Positions 1 through 8,331 are shown, numbered from the stretch's first letter. The stretch is DNA of 64,000 nt from Pseudobacillus wudalianchiensis (GCF_001685015.1 NZ_MAYT01000027.1:149436-213435); one strand, 5' to 3'. The notes: a model not told the origin generated them from the sequence alone. Numbers and translations are program-made.

Positions 1-687
1 GTTAGCTACTTCTTCAGGTTCACCGTAGCGTTTCATTGGCACCGCATCGTTATAAGCTGCTTGTGCTGCTTCTGCTGCACCTGGTGCAACTTTTGATTCA
101 ATATTACGCATCATTTGTGTATTAATAACTCCCGGGTTTACTGTGTTCACACGTACATTATATGGAGCAGCTTCTAACGCGGCTACTTTATTCATACCCA
201 TTAATGCATGTTTCGACGAATTATATAGCATCATTTGTGGTGAACCAATTAGTCCTGCTACTGAAGCAGTATTTACAATTGATCCTGCTTTCTGTTGTTT
301 CATGATTGGTAATACATATTTTAAACCGTAGAAAGCACCTTTTACGTTAATGCTATATACGAAATCGAAATCTTGTTCCGTTATTTCTTCTATACTTTTT
401 GCTGGACCTTCTACCCCTGCATTATTTGCAAATCCATCAATACGGCCGAACTTTTCCATAATTTGCTCAACATAATTCTTTACTTCTGCTTCTTTAGAAA
501 CATCTGCCTTTAAAGTTAGAACGCGATCTTCACCTAAGTTAAGTTCCTCTGCAACCGCTTTCACAGCAGCTTCATTTAAATCCACAAGGGTTAACTTTGC
601 ACCTTCACTTGCAAGTTTACGAGCAATTTCTTTTCCTATGCCTCCAGCAGCACCTGTAATAATTACGACTTTGTTTTCAAATCTCAT
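1..687 (-). CDS. SDR-family oxidoreductase, C-terminus cut by window edge
   Basis: The reading frame starts with ATG at 687 and stays open to base 1, so 229 residues are visible and the C-terminus lies outside the window. It is a classical short-chain dehydrogenase/reductase. The Rossmann glycine motif TGAAGGIG is at residues 11-18, NNAG is in strand 4, and the catalytic Ser and YNSSK follow. The later NPGVINTQM segment is also typical. The family uses NAD(P)H to reduce or oxidise carbonyl or hydroxyl groups; the substrate cannot be told. The gene is divergent from the TetR gene at 826, and an inverted repeat sits between them, so the TetR protein probably controls it. Confidence 0.9.
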   Translation of the reverse strand, partial: MRFENKVVIITGAAGGIGKEIARKLASEGAKLTLVDLNEAAVKAVAEELNLGEDRVLTLKADVSKEAEVKNYVEQIMEKFGRIDGFANNAGVEGPAKSIEEITEQDFDFVYSINVKGAFYGLKYVLPIMKQQKAGSIVNTASVAGLIGSPQMMLYNSSKHALMGMNKVAALEAAPYNVRVNTVNPGVINTQMMRNIESKVAPGAAEAAQAAYNDAVPMKRYGEPEEVAN

Positions 688-722
688 ATTTAATACCCCC
701 TCTAAAGATTTTGATTATATTT

Positions 723-746
723 AAAGTGTAATCGCTTTTACACTTT
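723..746. promoter_or_regulatory. Inverted repeat, probable TetR operator
   Basis: AAAGTGTAA (723-731) and TTACACTTT (738-746) form a perfect 9-bp inverted repeat with a 6-base spacer. It lies between the divergent oxidoreductase and TetR genes and abuts the putative -35 of the TetR promoter. Size and place fit a TetR-family operator; binding is inferred. Confidence 0.6.
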
Positions 747-774
747 GTACACAATCCTTAACATTTGCTATAAT
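746..774 (+). promoter_or_regulatory. Probable sigma-A promoter of the TetR gene
   Basis: TATAAT at 769-774 is a perfect -10. TGTACA at 746-751 matches the -35 consensus at 4 of 6 positions, with a 17-base spacer. It overlaps the end of the inverted repeat, so the regulator may repress itself. Confidence 0.45.
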
Positions 775-825
775 GTCGAAGAAGCCAACACTTTCGATCA
801 ATCTGTCGAATAATAGGAGAGGAAT

Positions 826-1422
826 ATGATGAAATCCAATTCCACCCAAGCTTTAAGAACCAAGAGTTTCTTAAAAAAGGCATTTATTGAAATGGTACAT
901 AAGAAAGGATTTAGTACTGTTACGGTGAAGGACGTGGTTGATTATGCTCAATATAATCGAACAACCTTTTATGTGTACTATCAAAACATATACGATCTTG
1001 TCGAAGAGTTAATGGATGAAATGTTTGAAGCCATACAGTATTACAGCATGTCGAAATACCAAAGCGATAGACGGGTAAAAGTAAAGGAGTTGACAACAAA
1101 CTCTTTCGATTTGTTGTATTACATTTACGATAACCGTGATTACTTCACACTACTACTTTTAGAAGATACGTTACCATACATACACCAGCAACTGCCTGAA
1201 GCGATTTTTAATTTACTAAAATCTAAATTCGATATTCAATACGGAGTGTCGTTTGTCGATGATCATTCCCAAAAGCGCTATATGGCCTATGGTACGGCGG
1301 GATTAATTACGGACTGGATTGCGAAGGATTTTGATGTGACACCTGGTGAAATGACAGAACGCCTCATTCGTATTTTAAATACATTTGCAAACGGTTTTGT
1401 CATAAAAGAAATCGACACTTAA
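826..1422 (+). CDS. TetR/AcrR-family transcriptional regulator
   Basis: This 198-residue protein has an N-terminal TetR helix-turn-helix at about residues 15-60, with the typical end NRTTFYVYYQNIYDLVEEL. The rest is the helical ligand-binding and dimerisation domain. The ATG is preceded by AGGAGAGG. It is divergent from the SDR gene and separated from it by a palindrome and a -10 box, which is the usual layout for a TetR repressor controlling its neighbour and itself. The ligand is unknown. A hairpin terminator follows at once. Confidence 0.88.
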   Translation: MMKSNSTQALRTKSFLKKAFIEMVHKKGFSTVTVKDVVDYAQYNRTTFYVYYQNIYDLVEELMDEMFEAIQYYSMSKYQSDRRVKVKELTTNSFDLLYYIYDNRDYFTLLLLEDTLPYIHQQLPEAIFNLLKSKFDIQYGVSFVDDHSQKRYMAYGTAGLITDWIAKDFDVTPGEMTERLIRILNTFANGFVIKEIDT

Positions 1423-1444
1423 TAATACCTTCACAAGCAAAAAA

Positions 1445-1478
1445 GAACGAATTCCACTAAAATTGGAACTCGTTTTTT
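1445..1478 (+). terminator. Rho-independent terminator of the TetR gene
   Basis: ACGAATTCCA (1448-1457) pairs with TGGAACTCGT (1464-1473) with one mismatch, followed by six T. It lies just past the TetR stop codon. Confidence 0.8.
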
Positions 1479-2138
1479 AATATATTTGTGTTAGCTCCAA
1501 CCAAATGACAGCTTCGCAATGGGTTGTATACGGGAACAATCTTCCCCATTTTGACCGTTCATCATTTCTAGATCTGTTCAGGTAATAGGTGTTATCTGTT
1601 CAACAGTTGCTCATATAAAAAGCACTCCTTGGCAACTAATCAAAGAGCGCCGTACTTTTACATTTGGCACACTATCCCATCTCAAAATCCTACTCTTTTA
1701 CACGCATCAATTACATATTTCTCACGAAAATATTGGTCACCTTCTGGTAACAAACTATAGAAAACTACCGGAAATCAGAGTTCATTTAAAAACTTACAAA
1801 ACCCTAAAAACCCTGATATAAAGCCAATTGGGGAAAATTTAAACTGGAGATATTGTCCATTTTAAACTCGGAACTAACACTATTCCCATTATAGATGAAA
1901 TATCCATAATATTCCAAAATGAATTACAATAAACCAACTCCTTAAAGAGTCAGCTCATTGTTGCAGGACAAACCTTTTTGTTCTATTCTCCTCCGCTATC
2001 ACTAAAATTTCCGGGAAAACTCCTTTGTTTAGCTCTTAAGCTAAAGCTTGAATAGCATTCTTAATTTCTTGAGCATCTAACTTACCTCTGATAAAGACAA
2101 TCAATCTCTTGAATGCATTCTAATACCTTTATGTATAA

Positions 2139-2169
2139 CAAAAAACCTCCAAATATAATTATTTGAAGG
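2139..2169 (-). terminator. Rho-independent terminator on minus strand
   Basis: On the minus strand CCTTCAAAT (2169-2161) pairs with ATTTGGAGG (2154-2146) with one G-T pair, followed by six T. It lies 76 bases downstream of the remnant at 2245-2391 and may once have served that gene, or serve the ABC operon further upstream. Confidence 0.65.
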
Positions 2170-2244
2170 CTCTAAACATGCCTAGTCTCCTTGAAAACTA
2201 GAGAAGACTGTACAGATGAGAAACTTTTAAGTTGATTTAAAATG

Positions 2245-2391
2245 TTATTCTGACGGAACTATGTGAAAAGCGAATCCACCTAATCTGGCACGCAGATCAC
2301 AAGCGGTTTTGAAGTTAGAGGGAAGGTATCTTTTTTCGTTCCATCTAGTTTTATATAATGGCGTAAAATCTTGATTTAAGACACTTTTGAA
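2245..2391 (-). pseudogene. C-terminal remnant of an unknown gene
   Basis: A 48-codon minus-strand frame has no start codon or ribosome binding site and is closed upstream by a stop. It reads as ordinary protein, including RWNEKRYLPSNFKTACDLRA and then LGGFAFHIVPSE before the stop. A terminator follows 76 bases downstream, as expected for the end of a real gene. I do not recognise the family. Confidence 0.3.
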
Positions 2392-2629
2392 CTAGTCATC
2401 TATCATTTAATTTTATCTAATTATATATATAAACGTCTAATCTGTGACCAAGTTATGACTAGTTTTCTTATTTTATTAATATGGTGAGATAAAGCTCAGA
2501 AAGCCATGAATATGTTTAAATCTGACATTTAATCCTCTTCGCTCTGTTCATGCTTGATCCATTCTATCAAAAGAATACATAAACATATAACGAAGTGTTT
2601 TTGTTCACGTGAATCTTTTGTGACAACTA

Positions 2630-4405
2630 TTACGAAACGACGAGACCGTTTTGCAACTGGTACATTTGATAATAGAGTCCTTTTTGTGCCAATAGTTCCT
2701 GGTGTGTTCCTCTTTCGACAATGTTTCCTTGATGCAGGACGAGAATTAAGTCGGCATCTTGAATCGTTGATAATCTGTGCGCGATCGCAATCGTCGTTCT
2801 CCCTTTACGCATTTTTGCTAAAGCAGCTTGAATTTCTTCTTCTGTTTCCGTATCAATATTAGCCGTCGCCTCATCGAGAACAAGGATCTTTGGATCTGTC
2901 GCAATGGTTCTCGCGAATGCAATAAGCTGCCGCTGTCCACTAGAGAAAGTAGAGCCACGCTCAACGACTCGATGCTCGTAACCATCTTCTAGCTTTTCGA
3001 TAAAGCGATGTGCCCGAACAAACTCCGCTGCTTCTTTTACTTTTTCATCGGTCATTGAATCGTTATGCAAGCGAATGTTATCCTTTATCGTCCCATAAAA
3101 TAGGAAAGGGTCTTGAAGAACGAGTCCCATTTTTTCCCGTAACTCCTCACGTGAATATTCCTTAATGGACATCCCATCAATCAAGATATCCCCTCGCTCA
3201 AATTCATAAAACCTCATCAGCAAATTAATGATTGAACTTTTCCCGCTGCCCGTATGACCGACCAACGCGACCGTCTCACCCGGTTTTGCCGTGAAGGAAA
3301 TATCTTTGAGCACATCCTTTTTCCCATCATAGGAAAAACTGACGTCACGGAACTCGATTTTTCCGTCTTTGATTTTTGTTTCACCCGCATTCTTTTGTTC
3401 TGGTGCCATTTCTGCTTCATCAAGCAGTCGGAATACCCTGCCAGCCGCAATAATGGCTTGTTGATACGACGATAGCTGCCTCATCACGTCATTCACTGGC
3501 CTAAAGAAACGATGCAAATACGTTGTAAAAGCATAGACCACACCAATTTCGACAGGACTATTTAAAGAGGTAATCCCGAAATAGCTTAGTGCCATAATTA
3601 AAGAGCCAAAATACACGAGCTCGACTGCAGGTCTTAAGAGCAAGCTGTCTAGTTTAATATTTATACGACCGGCAAGAAAATGCTTTTCGTTGATCGTTGA
3701 AAACTCTCTTTCCAGTCTTTTCTGCTGTCTGAACATTTGGATCATGGACATGCCCTGCAATGATTCATTAATCTTTGCATTCAACAGACCTAATTGTTCA
3801 CGCATTTCCGCATAATAACGTGAACTATATTTCCGATACATTTTTATGATCAAAAAGACAAGCGGAAGAATGATTAAACAAAATACTGCCAATTTCACAT
3901 TTAAAATGAACATCGCGATAAAAATACCGATAATTAAAAATCCACTTTGGATAAAGCTGGCGAGAACCGTTACAAACAGTTCCTTTATGGCCTCTGTATC
4001 ATTCGTCACTCTAGAAACAGTACTTCCCGCTGGAGTCTTATCAAAATATTTTAACCCGAGCCCTTGTACTTTTGTAAAGACATCCACACGGATTTTTTGA
4101 ATGATTTTTAAAGCAATCTCCTGAAATTTATATTGTTGAAAATACGTAATAAACGACCTTGCTACATGAATTGCAAGGTAGCCTCCTCCTAAAACGAGCA
4201 ATGGCTGAAGAGGAAGATGTCTCGGTGCTAAATAGTGATCAATAAAGTGCGCAATCATTAGCGGTCCGACAATTTCCCCCAATGTAGCCAGCGTCAGCAG
4301 GATAAAGGCAAAAATAATTTTTTTATAATGAGGGGTCGTATAGGAAAGCAGTCGAAATAGGATCGTACGCTGCTCCTGTTTTGTAAATTCAGTTGGTTTG
4401 CCCAT
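2630..4405 (-). CDS. ABC exporter half-transporter, canonical ATPase subunit
   Basis: This 591-residue protein has an N-terminal six-helix exporter membrane domain (about residues 20-310) and a C-terminal nucleotide-binding domain. Walker A is GHTGSGKSS, the Q-loop is LQDPFLF and Walker B is ILVLDEAT with the catalytic glutamate. The H-loop is AIAHRLS. The signature is FSSGQRQ rather than LSGGQ. Its first codons overlap the end of the upstream ABC gene by 17 bases, so the two are translationally coupled. The complementary defects in the two subunits show they form one heterodimeric exporter. By family (B. subtilis YheI/YheH, YknU/YknV and YfiB/YfiC types) it should export drugs or lipophilic compounds; the substrate is unknown. 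Confidence 0.9.
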   Translation of the reverse strand: MGKPTEFTKQEQRTILFRLLSYTTPHYKKIIFAFILLTLATLGEIVGPLMIAHFIDHYLAPRHLPLQPLLVLGGGYLAIHVARSFITYFQQYKFQEIALKIIQKIRVDVFTKVQGLGLKYFDKTPAGSTVSRVTNDTEAIKELFVTVLASFIQSGFLIIGIFIAMFILNVKLAVFCLIILPLVFLIIKMYRKYSSRYYAEMREQLGLLNAKINESLQGMSMIQMFRQQKRLEREFSTINEKHFLAGRINIKLDSLLLRPAVELVYFGSLIMALSYFGITSLNSPVEIGVVYAFTTYLHRFFRPVNDVMRQLSSYQQAIIAAGRVFRLLDEAEMAPEQKNAGETKIKDGKIEFRDVSFSYDGKKDVLKDISFTAKPGETVALVGHTGSGKSSIINLLMRFYEFERGDILIDGMSIKEYSREELREKMGLVLQDPFLFYGTIKDNIRLHNDSMTDEKVKEAAEFVRAHRFIEKLEDGYEHRVVERGSTFSSGQRQLIAFARTIATDPKILVLDEATANIDTETEEEIQAALAKMRKGRTTIAIAHRLSTIQDADLILVLHQGNIVERGTHQELLAQKGLYYQMYQLQNGLVVS

Positions 4406-6155
4406 GAGATCCCCCTTTCTCTACAAGTGCTTCTAACTGCTGATGGAGATACATTTCCTTATACCAGCCATCCTGTTCCATTAGCTCATCGTGTGTACCC
4501 ATTTGGGCAATCTCTCCTTCATCAAGAACGACAATCCTATCTGCATGCTGGATAGCACTTAAACGGTGTGCGGTAATAATCGTTGTTTTTCCAGCACGCG
4601 TTTCCCTTAATGATGCGAGGATCCCTTCTTCCGTTTTCGCATCAACAGCAGATAAGGAATCATCAAGAATCAGGACTTCTGGTTGCATTAATAATGCTCT
4701 GGCAATGGATATCCTCTGCTTTTGTCCACCGGAAAGGGAGACGCCTCTCTCGCCAACAATCGTCTCATATCCATCCGTAAATTGAAGAATATCCTGATCC
4801 ACCTTCGCTAATTTCGCGGCATGATGAACCTCCTCGATTGAAGCGTCCGGCTTTGCGAATGAAATGTTTTCTGCAACCGTTGCAGAAAATAGAAAATGCT
4901 CCTGTGGTACATAACCAATGGCTTCACGAAGCCTTTCAAGTTTATATTGGTCTATACGTCTCTCACCAAACAAAATGTCTCCATCAAAACCTTCACTCTC
5001 CCGAATGAGAAGTTTTAGTAACGTCGTTTTTCCAGCTCCTGTTTTTCCGACAATGCCAAGGGTTTCTCCCCTTCTTAATCGAAAGTGAATTTGTTTTAAT
5101 ACAGGCTGCTGTTCTCCTGGGTACGTGAAATCATTAATATGAAACGCAATATCCCCAGTTGGAACTTGATCTAGCGCATCTGGTGTATCTTTTACATCCA
5201 CGGGTTCGTTTAGGATCTTCCTTATCCGATCATAAGAGGCTCTTCCTCTTTCTAAAATATTAAAAAGCCAGCCAAATGCCAGCATCGGCCAGACGAGCAG
5301 CCCTAAATAGGCATTAAACGAGACGAGTTCTCCAATTGTAATCATTCCGTCTATGACAAACTTCGCACCAAAAGCAATGGATAAGAAAAAAGAGACCCCT
5401 ACAATGCCAGCGATGGTTGGATCATATAAGGCATCCACTCGTGCAACTGCCAAGTTCTTTTTCACGACATTTGCTGATTGGTGATAAAATTCTTCGACAT
5501 CTTCCTTTTCTTGACCAAATGTTTTAATGACTTTAATTCCTGTAATACTTTCCTGCGTTTTGTCGTTCAAAGATGAAAAGGCTTCTTGCGCTTTGTAAAA
5601 CCGTTCATGAAGCAAACGACCATACCAGTTTGTCATAATCGCCATGAATGGCATGGGGATTAAGCAAATCAGCGTTAATTCCCAGCTGATCGTAGCTGCC
5701 ATTATCACAACAACCGCAATTCCAATCGTCAAAGAATCGACCATTGTTAATACGCCGGCTCCAGCGGTCTGCTGAATTGCCTGTAAGTCATTCGTCGCAT
5801 GAGCCATTAAGTCCCCTACTCTTTTCTTTTGATAGAAGGTTTGCGACATTTTTGTAAAATGAGCATACAGCATATCCCGCAGCTGTCTAGCAAGCTTAAG
5901 AGAGGAACCGAAAATCATAGCCCGCCAGAAATAGCGAATGACATACATCGAAATGCCTGTGACCGTTAAAATGATCATCCATTTCAGAAGCTCGCTTCCT
6001 GTTAAAGTCCCTTCTTTGATCGCATCTACAATAATCCCAATTATTTTTGGCGGAACCAATTCAAGCATCGCTACCACAATTAATAAAAGAATTCCTACAA
6101 TATATGGTCTTTTTTCCTGTTTAAAGAACCACTTCAAATCAATAAAAACCTTCAT
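4389..6155 (-). CDS. ABC exporter half-transporter, degenerate ATPase subunit
   Basis: This 588-residue partner of the gene at 2630 has a membrane domain at about residues 15-300 and an ATPase domain after it. Walker A is GKTGAGKTT, the signature is a full LSGGQKQR and the H-loop is ITAHRLS. Walker B reads VLILDDSLS, so aspartate replaces the catalytic glutamate. In the heterodimer, this subunit's LSGGQ would complete the active site of the partner, while its own site, capped by the partner's SSGQ, would be weak. That asymmetry is known from BmrC/BmrD (YheI/YheH). The start is preceded by a G-rich ribosome binding site. A short upstream frame ends on the base before this ATG. Confidence 0.9.
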   Translation of the reverse strand: MKVFIDLKWFFKQEKRPYIVGILLLIVVAMLELVPPKIIGIIVDAIKEGTLTGSELLKWMIILTVTGISMYVIRYFWRAMIFGSSLKLARQLRDMLYAHFTKMSQTFYQKKRVGDLMAHATNDLQAIQQTAGAGVLTMVDSLTIGIAVVVIMAATISWELTLICLIPMPFMAIMTNWYGRLLHERFYKAQEAFSSLNDKTQESITGIKVIKTFGQEKEDVEEFYHQSANVVKKNLAVARVDALYDPTIAGIVGVSFFLSIAFGAKFVIDGMITIGELVSFNAYLGLLVWPMLAFGWLFNILERGRASYDRIRKILNEPVDVKDTPDALDQVPTGDIAFHINDFTYPGEQQPVLKQIHFRLRRGETLGIVGKTGAGKTTLLKLLIRESEGFDGDILFGERRIDQYKLERLREAIGYVPQEHFLFSATVAENISFAKPDASIEEVHHAAKLAKVDQDILQFTDGYETIVGERGVSLSGGQKQRISIARALLMQPEVLILDDSLSAVDAKTEEGILASLRETRAGKTTIITAHRLSAIQHADRIVVLDEGEIAQMGTHDELMEQDGWYKEMYLHQQLEALVEKGGSHGQTN

Positions 6156-6251
6156 TCAACCACCCCCCTGTAAAAACATAAGAATTTGAACCCTGTCATT
6201 TCCTCTACACCAAATAAAAGCACTCATTTGCGAGTGCTTTTCATCTTTCAT
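6156..6251 (-). CDS. Possible 31-residue leader peptide of the ABC exporter
   Basis: A frame starts with ATG at 6251 and ends with TGA at 6158-6156, directly abutting the ATG of the exporter gene. It contains the terminator-like hairpin at 6216-6241. The start has only a weak ribosome binding site. In B. subtilis the related bmrCD genes are preceded by a leader peptide (BmrB) that mediates ribosome-dependent attenuation; the layout here suggests something similar. No sequence similarity to BmrB is claimed. Confidence 0.3.
   Translation of the reverse strand: MKDEKHSQMSAFIWCRGNDRVQILMFLQGGG
6216..6241 (-). promoter_or_regulatory. Terminator-like hairpin in exporter leader (putative attenuator)
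   Basis: AAAAGCACTC and GAGTGCTTTT form a perfect 10-bp inverted repeat with a 6-base loop. On the minus strand it ends in TTTTATTT, 60 bases before the exporter start. With no complete gene upstream to terminate, an attenuator role is the simplest reading. Confidence 0.5.
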
Positions 6252-6336
6252 TTTTACTGCTAAACGCTGTGAACTGTCGTGTCGGCCTCCAATTCACTTC
6301 AAAAACCAAAACCTATGAGCAAATATAAGTTTAGAG

Positions 6337-6408
6337 AAAAACTAGACAGTTTTCAAATAGAAAGAAATATCACTTCTATCAATCATTGTCTATTAATTGT
6401 CTAGTTTA
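6337..6408. repeat. Inverted repeat pair of unknown role
   Basis: AAACTAGACA (6338-6347) and TGTCTAGTTT (6399-6408) are perfect inverted copies 51 bases apart, upstream of the exporter leader. They could be ends of a small decayed element or paired operator sites. No target duplication was recognised. Confidence 0.3.
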
Positions 6409-6572
6409 AGCAAGAGATTCAACTCTTATATCCTCGATCAGAACAATACAATACTTGATGAAAATGAGATAAAGATTTATGAGTTCGGACTACTGCGGTC
6501 TGATCCATCGGTTTCCCTCAGTCTACCGAAAATAAACAAAAAAACACTTGAGTAAAAAAAATCACTGTGCAG

Positions 6573-6701
6573 TTAAATATGTAATATAATATCCTGAATA
6601 TTTTGATTTGATGATATATCACCTATAATTCTGCTCATGATTTCTATGTTTCTACTTAATTCATAGCCTTTTTCTATATTTCCAACTCCACGGTTAGTCA
6701 A
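6573..6701 (-). pseudogene. Possible remnant of a chemoreceptor-like gene
   Basis: A 42-codon frame ending at 6573 reads TNRGVGNIEKGYELSRNIEI and continues with MSRIIGDISSNQ. This resembles the coiled-coil signalling helix of methyl-accepting proteins. There is no ribosome binding site, and stops interrupt the frame upstream. The identification rests on general resemblance only. Confidence 0.22.
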
Positions 6702-6905
6702 ATTTTATTGATAATACTGTAGATAATGCTGGTTTTAGTTTAAATACAGGCTGTCACAATCAAATTAATATACTCTAACAAGCAATAAAATCACATTTTT
6801 GAATCTTTACTTAATCAATTAATCCTGAATTAACCTACTGTTCCCGACTTGTCGTTCCGAAAAATACAGGCTTTTAAATCAATTTTTTGCAATAACATAA
6901 TGTAT

Positions 6906-6957
6906 AAAAAAAGCTAAAAACAATCTTTTCATAAAACGATTGTTTTTTAGCTTTTTT
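6906..6957 (-). terminator. Terminator downstream of small gene 7048-7218
   Basis: AAAAAAGCTAAAAACAATC pairs with GATTGTTTTTTAGCTTTTTT around a short loop, giving a long stem with T-runs on both strands. It lies 90 bases past the stop of the 56-residue gene. Confidence 0.75.
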
Positions 6958-7047
6958 AATGTTTTTCCGCATTAAATTGAATAATTTCATTCTTGGTTCT
7001 TGCAGCTGCCAGAAAACGTGTTATGTCAAAAAGCTTTAAAAACATCA

Positions 7048-7218
7048 TTAAGAACGTTCAGACTGTTCCCTGTTAACTGCCTCGTTATTGTCATTAATCA
7101 TACTTCTCACTTCTTGCACCATTTCATCAAACGTTTGATTCACTCTATTCATAATCTCATCTTGAGACGTGTTGCCATTTCCAACATTGCTGCTTTCATT
7201 GTTATTGCCTTTTTTCAA
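7048..7218 (-). CDS. Small hydrophilic protein, 56 residues, TTG start
   Basis: The frame begins with TTG at 7218, preceded by GGAGGTGAAGAAA, a strong ribosome binding site. It ends at 7048 and is followed by a clear terminator. The protein is rich in Asn, Glu and Ser, has no membrane segment, and its second half (MNRVNQTFDEMVQEVRSMIN) is likely helical. I do not recognise a family. The strong initiation signals and dedicated terminator make it a real gene despite its size. Confidence 0.65.
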   Translation of the reverse strand: MKKGNNNESSNVGNGNTSQDEIMNRVNQTFDEMVQEVRSMINDNNEAVNREQSERS

Positions 7219-7354
7219 TTTCTTCACCTCCGATACAAATATGGTTTGTAACGGGAAGAAAAATATACTTTGAATTGCTTATTCACTACGGCTCGTGTAA
7301 TAAAGTTAATCTAAAATAGAGCTTTTATATCATTGCTTTTTTAGGCTGTAGAGC

Positions 7355-7376
7355 GATAATAAAGTTGTTTTAATTC
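7355..7376. repeat. Short dispersed repeat, copy 1
   Basis: The core GATAATAAAGT followed by TTTTAATTC recurs at 7476-7496 (GATAATAAAGTCATTTAATTC). A similar core, GATAATAAAGTGGTTTAA, is at 47589-47606. It is probably debris of a dispersed element. Confidence 0.4.
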
Positions 7377-7475
7377 ACTAAAATAAACAAAAGCCTTACT
7401 ATGTTTGATATGTAATGAGGCCTTTAAAAGTTGTTTAAAACCACATTGATCTAAAAGAATTTTACTGCTAAAAAG

Positions 7476-7496
7476 GATAATAAAGTCATTTAATTC
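7476..7496. repeat. Short dispersed repeat, copy 2
   Basis: This is the second copy of the repeat described at 7355. Just after it, ACTAAAGCACCCGTTA (7503-7518) matches ACTAATGCACTCGTTA at 47558-47573 in 14 of 16 bases. Confidence 0.4.
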
Positions 7497-7582
7497 TTTT
7501 TAACTAAAGCACCCGTTAGTTTAAGTATATTTAATCACAATCTTCAATGTATATATCCGATATAACTCATTACTCTTTGTAT

Positions 7583-7620
7583 AAAAATAACAAGCAGCTG
7601 TTTTACAGCTGCTTGTTATT
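7583..7620 (-). terminator. Terminator of the ABC-2/TetR operon
   Basis: AATAACAAGCAGCTG (7586-7600) and CAGCTGCTTGTTATT (7606-7620) form a perfect 15-bp stem with a 5-base loop. A T-rich tract follows on the minus strand. Confidence 0.85.
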
Positions 7621-7677
7621 GAAAATGGTACATTTTAATTGTCTCTTCTTACTAATGAGCATTTCATAAAAATCCTT

Positions 7678-8331
7678 TTATTGAGGAGATTGCCCAAACC
7701 CATTTAGTATAAAAAATACGATATCTTCAATGGCATCTTCGCTAATGGATTTTTTATTTAACAATATAAAATTAGAAATAAAGAATCCACTCATTACTGT
7801 GCCCAGCATTTTTAGGATTGAGTCGTTTGGTATGTCTTTTATATCTCCCCGTTGTTTGAATATCTCAATTACTTTTACTAAGCGAACAGACGCCGCTTCT
7901 AAAATATAGGGAAGTATTTCATTTTTAAGTTCTTCTTTATAAATTATTTCTTTTATGACTACCTGAAATATTTCTCTGTTTTCCGAGATAAAAGCAATAC
8001 GATTTGTTAAAAAAGCTCTTAAAAACTCTTCAAATGTACACTTATCATTCATTAGTTCTCCAATAAGTTCATCTGCCATCGTAGGGAAAAAATCTTTTAT
8101 AAAAGGTACCATTATAGATAATAATAAATTTTCCTTTGTTCCATAATGCTTAAAAATGGTTCCCTCAGCAACGCCTGCCATTTTTGCTATTTCTGATGTT
8201 GCAGTATTTGAATATCCTTTTTCTGCAAAAAGTGTAATAGCAACCTCAATAATTTTCTTTTGTTTAACCGTTTGTTTATTTGATTTTTTAAGTATTTTAG
8301 CCATTTCATCCAATAGATTATTATTTACCAT
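7678..8331 (-). CDS. TetR/AcrR-family regulator of the adjacent exporter
   Basis: An N-terminal TetR helix-turn-helix, with the segments LFAEKGYSNTATSEIAKMAG and GTIFKHYGTKENLL, is followed by a helical ligand domain (about 217 residues). ATG at 8331 is preferred because GGTGA precedes it at good distance; the frame also allows ATG at 8343, which has no clear ribosome binding site. It is the last gene of an operon with the ABC-2 permease and ATPase. The palindrome near their promoter at 10182-10209 is its likely operator, so it probably represses its own operon until a substrate binds. Confidence 0.88.
   Translation of the reverse strand: MVNNNLLDEMAKILKKSNKQTVKQKKIIEVAITLFAEKGYSNTATSEIAKMAGVAEGTIFKHYGTKENLLLSIMVPFIKDFFPTMADELIGELMNDKCTFEEFLRAFLTNRIAFISENREIFQVVIKEIIYKEELKNEILPYILEAASVRLVKVIEIFKQRGDIKDIPNDSILKMLGTVMSGFFISNFILLNKKSISEDAIEDIVFFILNGFGQSPQ

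Larger units (their letters stand above)
1479..2629. other. Long non-coding stretch with decayed remnants
   Basis: No intact gene with a ribosome binding site was found here. Two short minus-strand frames look like protein leftovers: the C-terminal piece at 2245-2391 (own entry), and an open stretch ending at 2036-2038 that reads NAFKRLIVFIRGKLDAQEIK and stops soon after, which I do not recognise. A minus-strand terminator lies between them. The region looks like an old, decayed insertion or lost genes. Confidence 0.5.
6252..7047. other. Intergenic stretch with remnants
   Basis: This AT-rich stretch holds the exporter promoter region, an inverted repeat (6338-6408), a possible chemoreceptor fragment (6573-6701) and the terminator of the small gene at 7048. 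Nothing else was recognised. Confidence 0.5.
7219..7677. other. Intergenic stretch with short repeats
   Basis: This holds two copies of a roughly 21-base repeat (7355-7376 and 7476-7496), an ACTAAAGCACCCGTTA motif (7503-7518) that recurs near 47.56 kb, and the terminator at 7583-7620. No gene was seen. Confidence 0.5.

Noticed and set aside
2554-2862. 102-codon plus-strand frame over the end of the ABC exporter gene
   Set aside because: It is antisense to conserved ATPase codons and shows no domain of its own.
7355-7518. CRISPR-like repeats
   Set aside because: Only two imperfect copies about 120 bases apart, with no regular spacers and no cas genes in the window.
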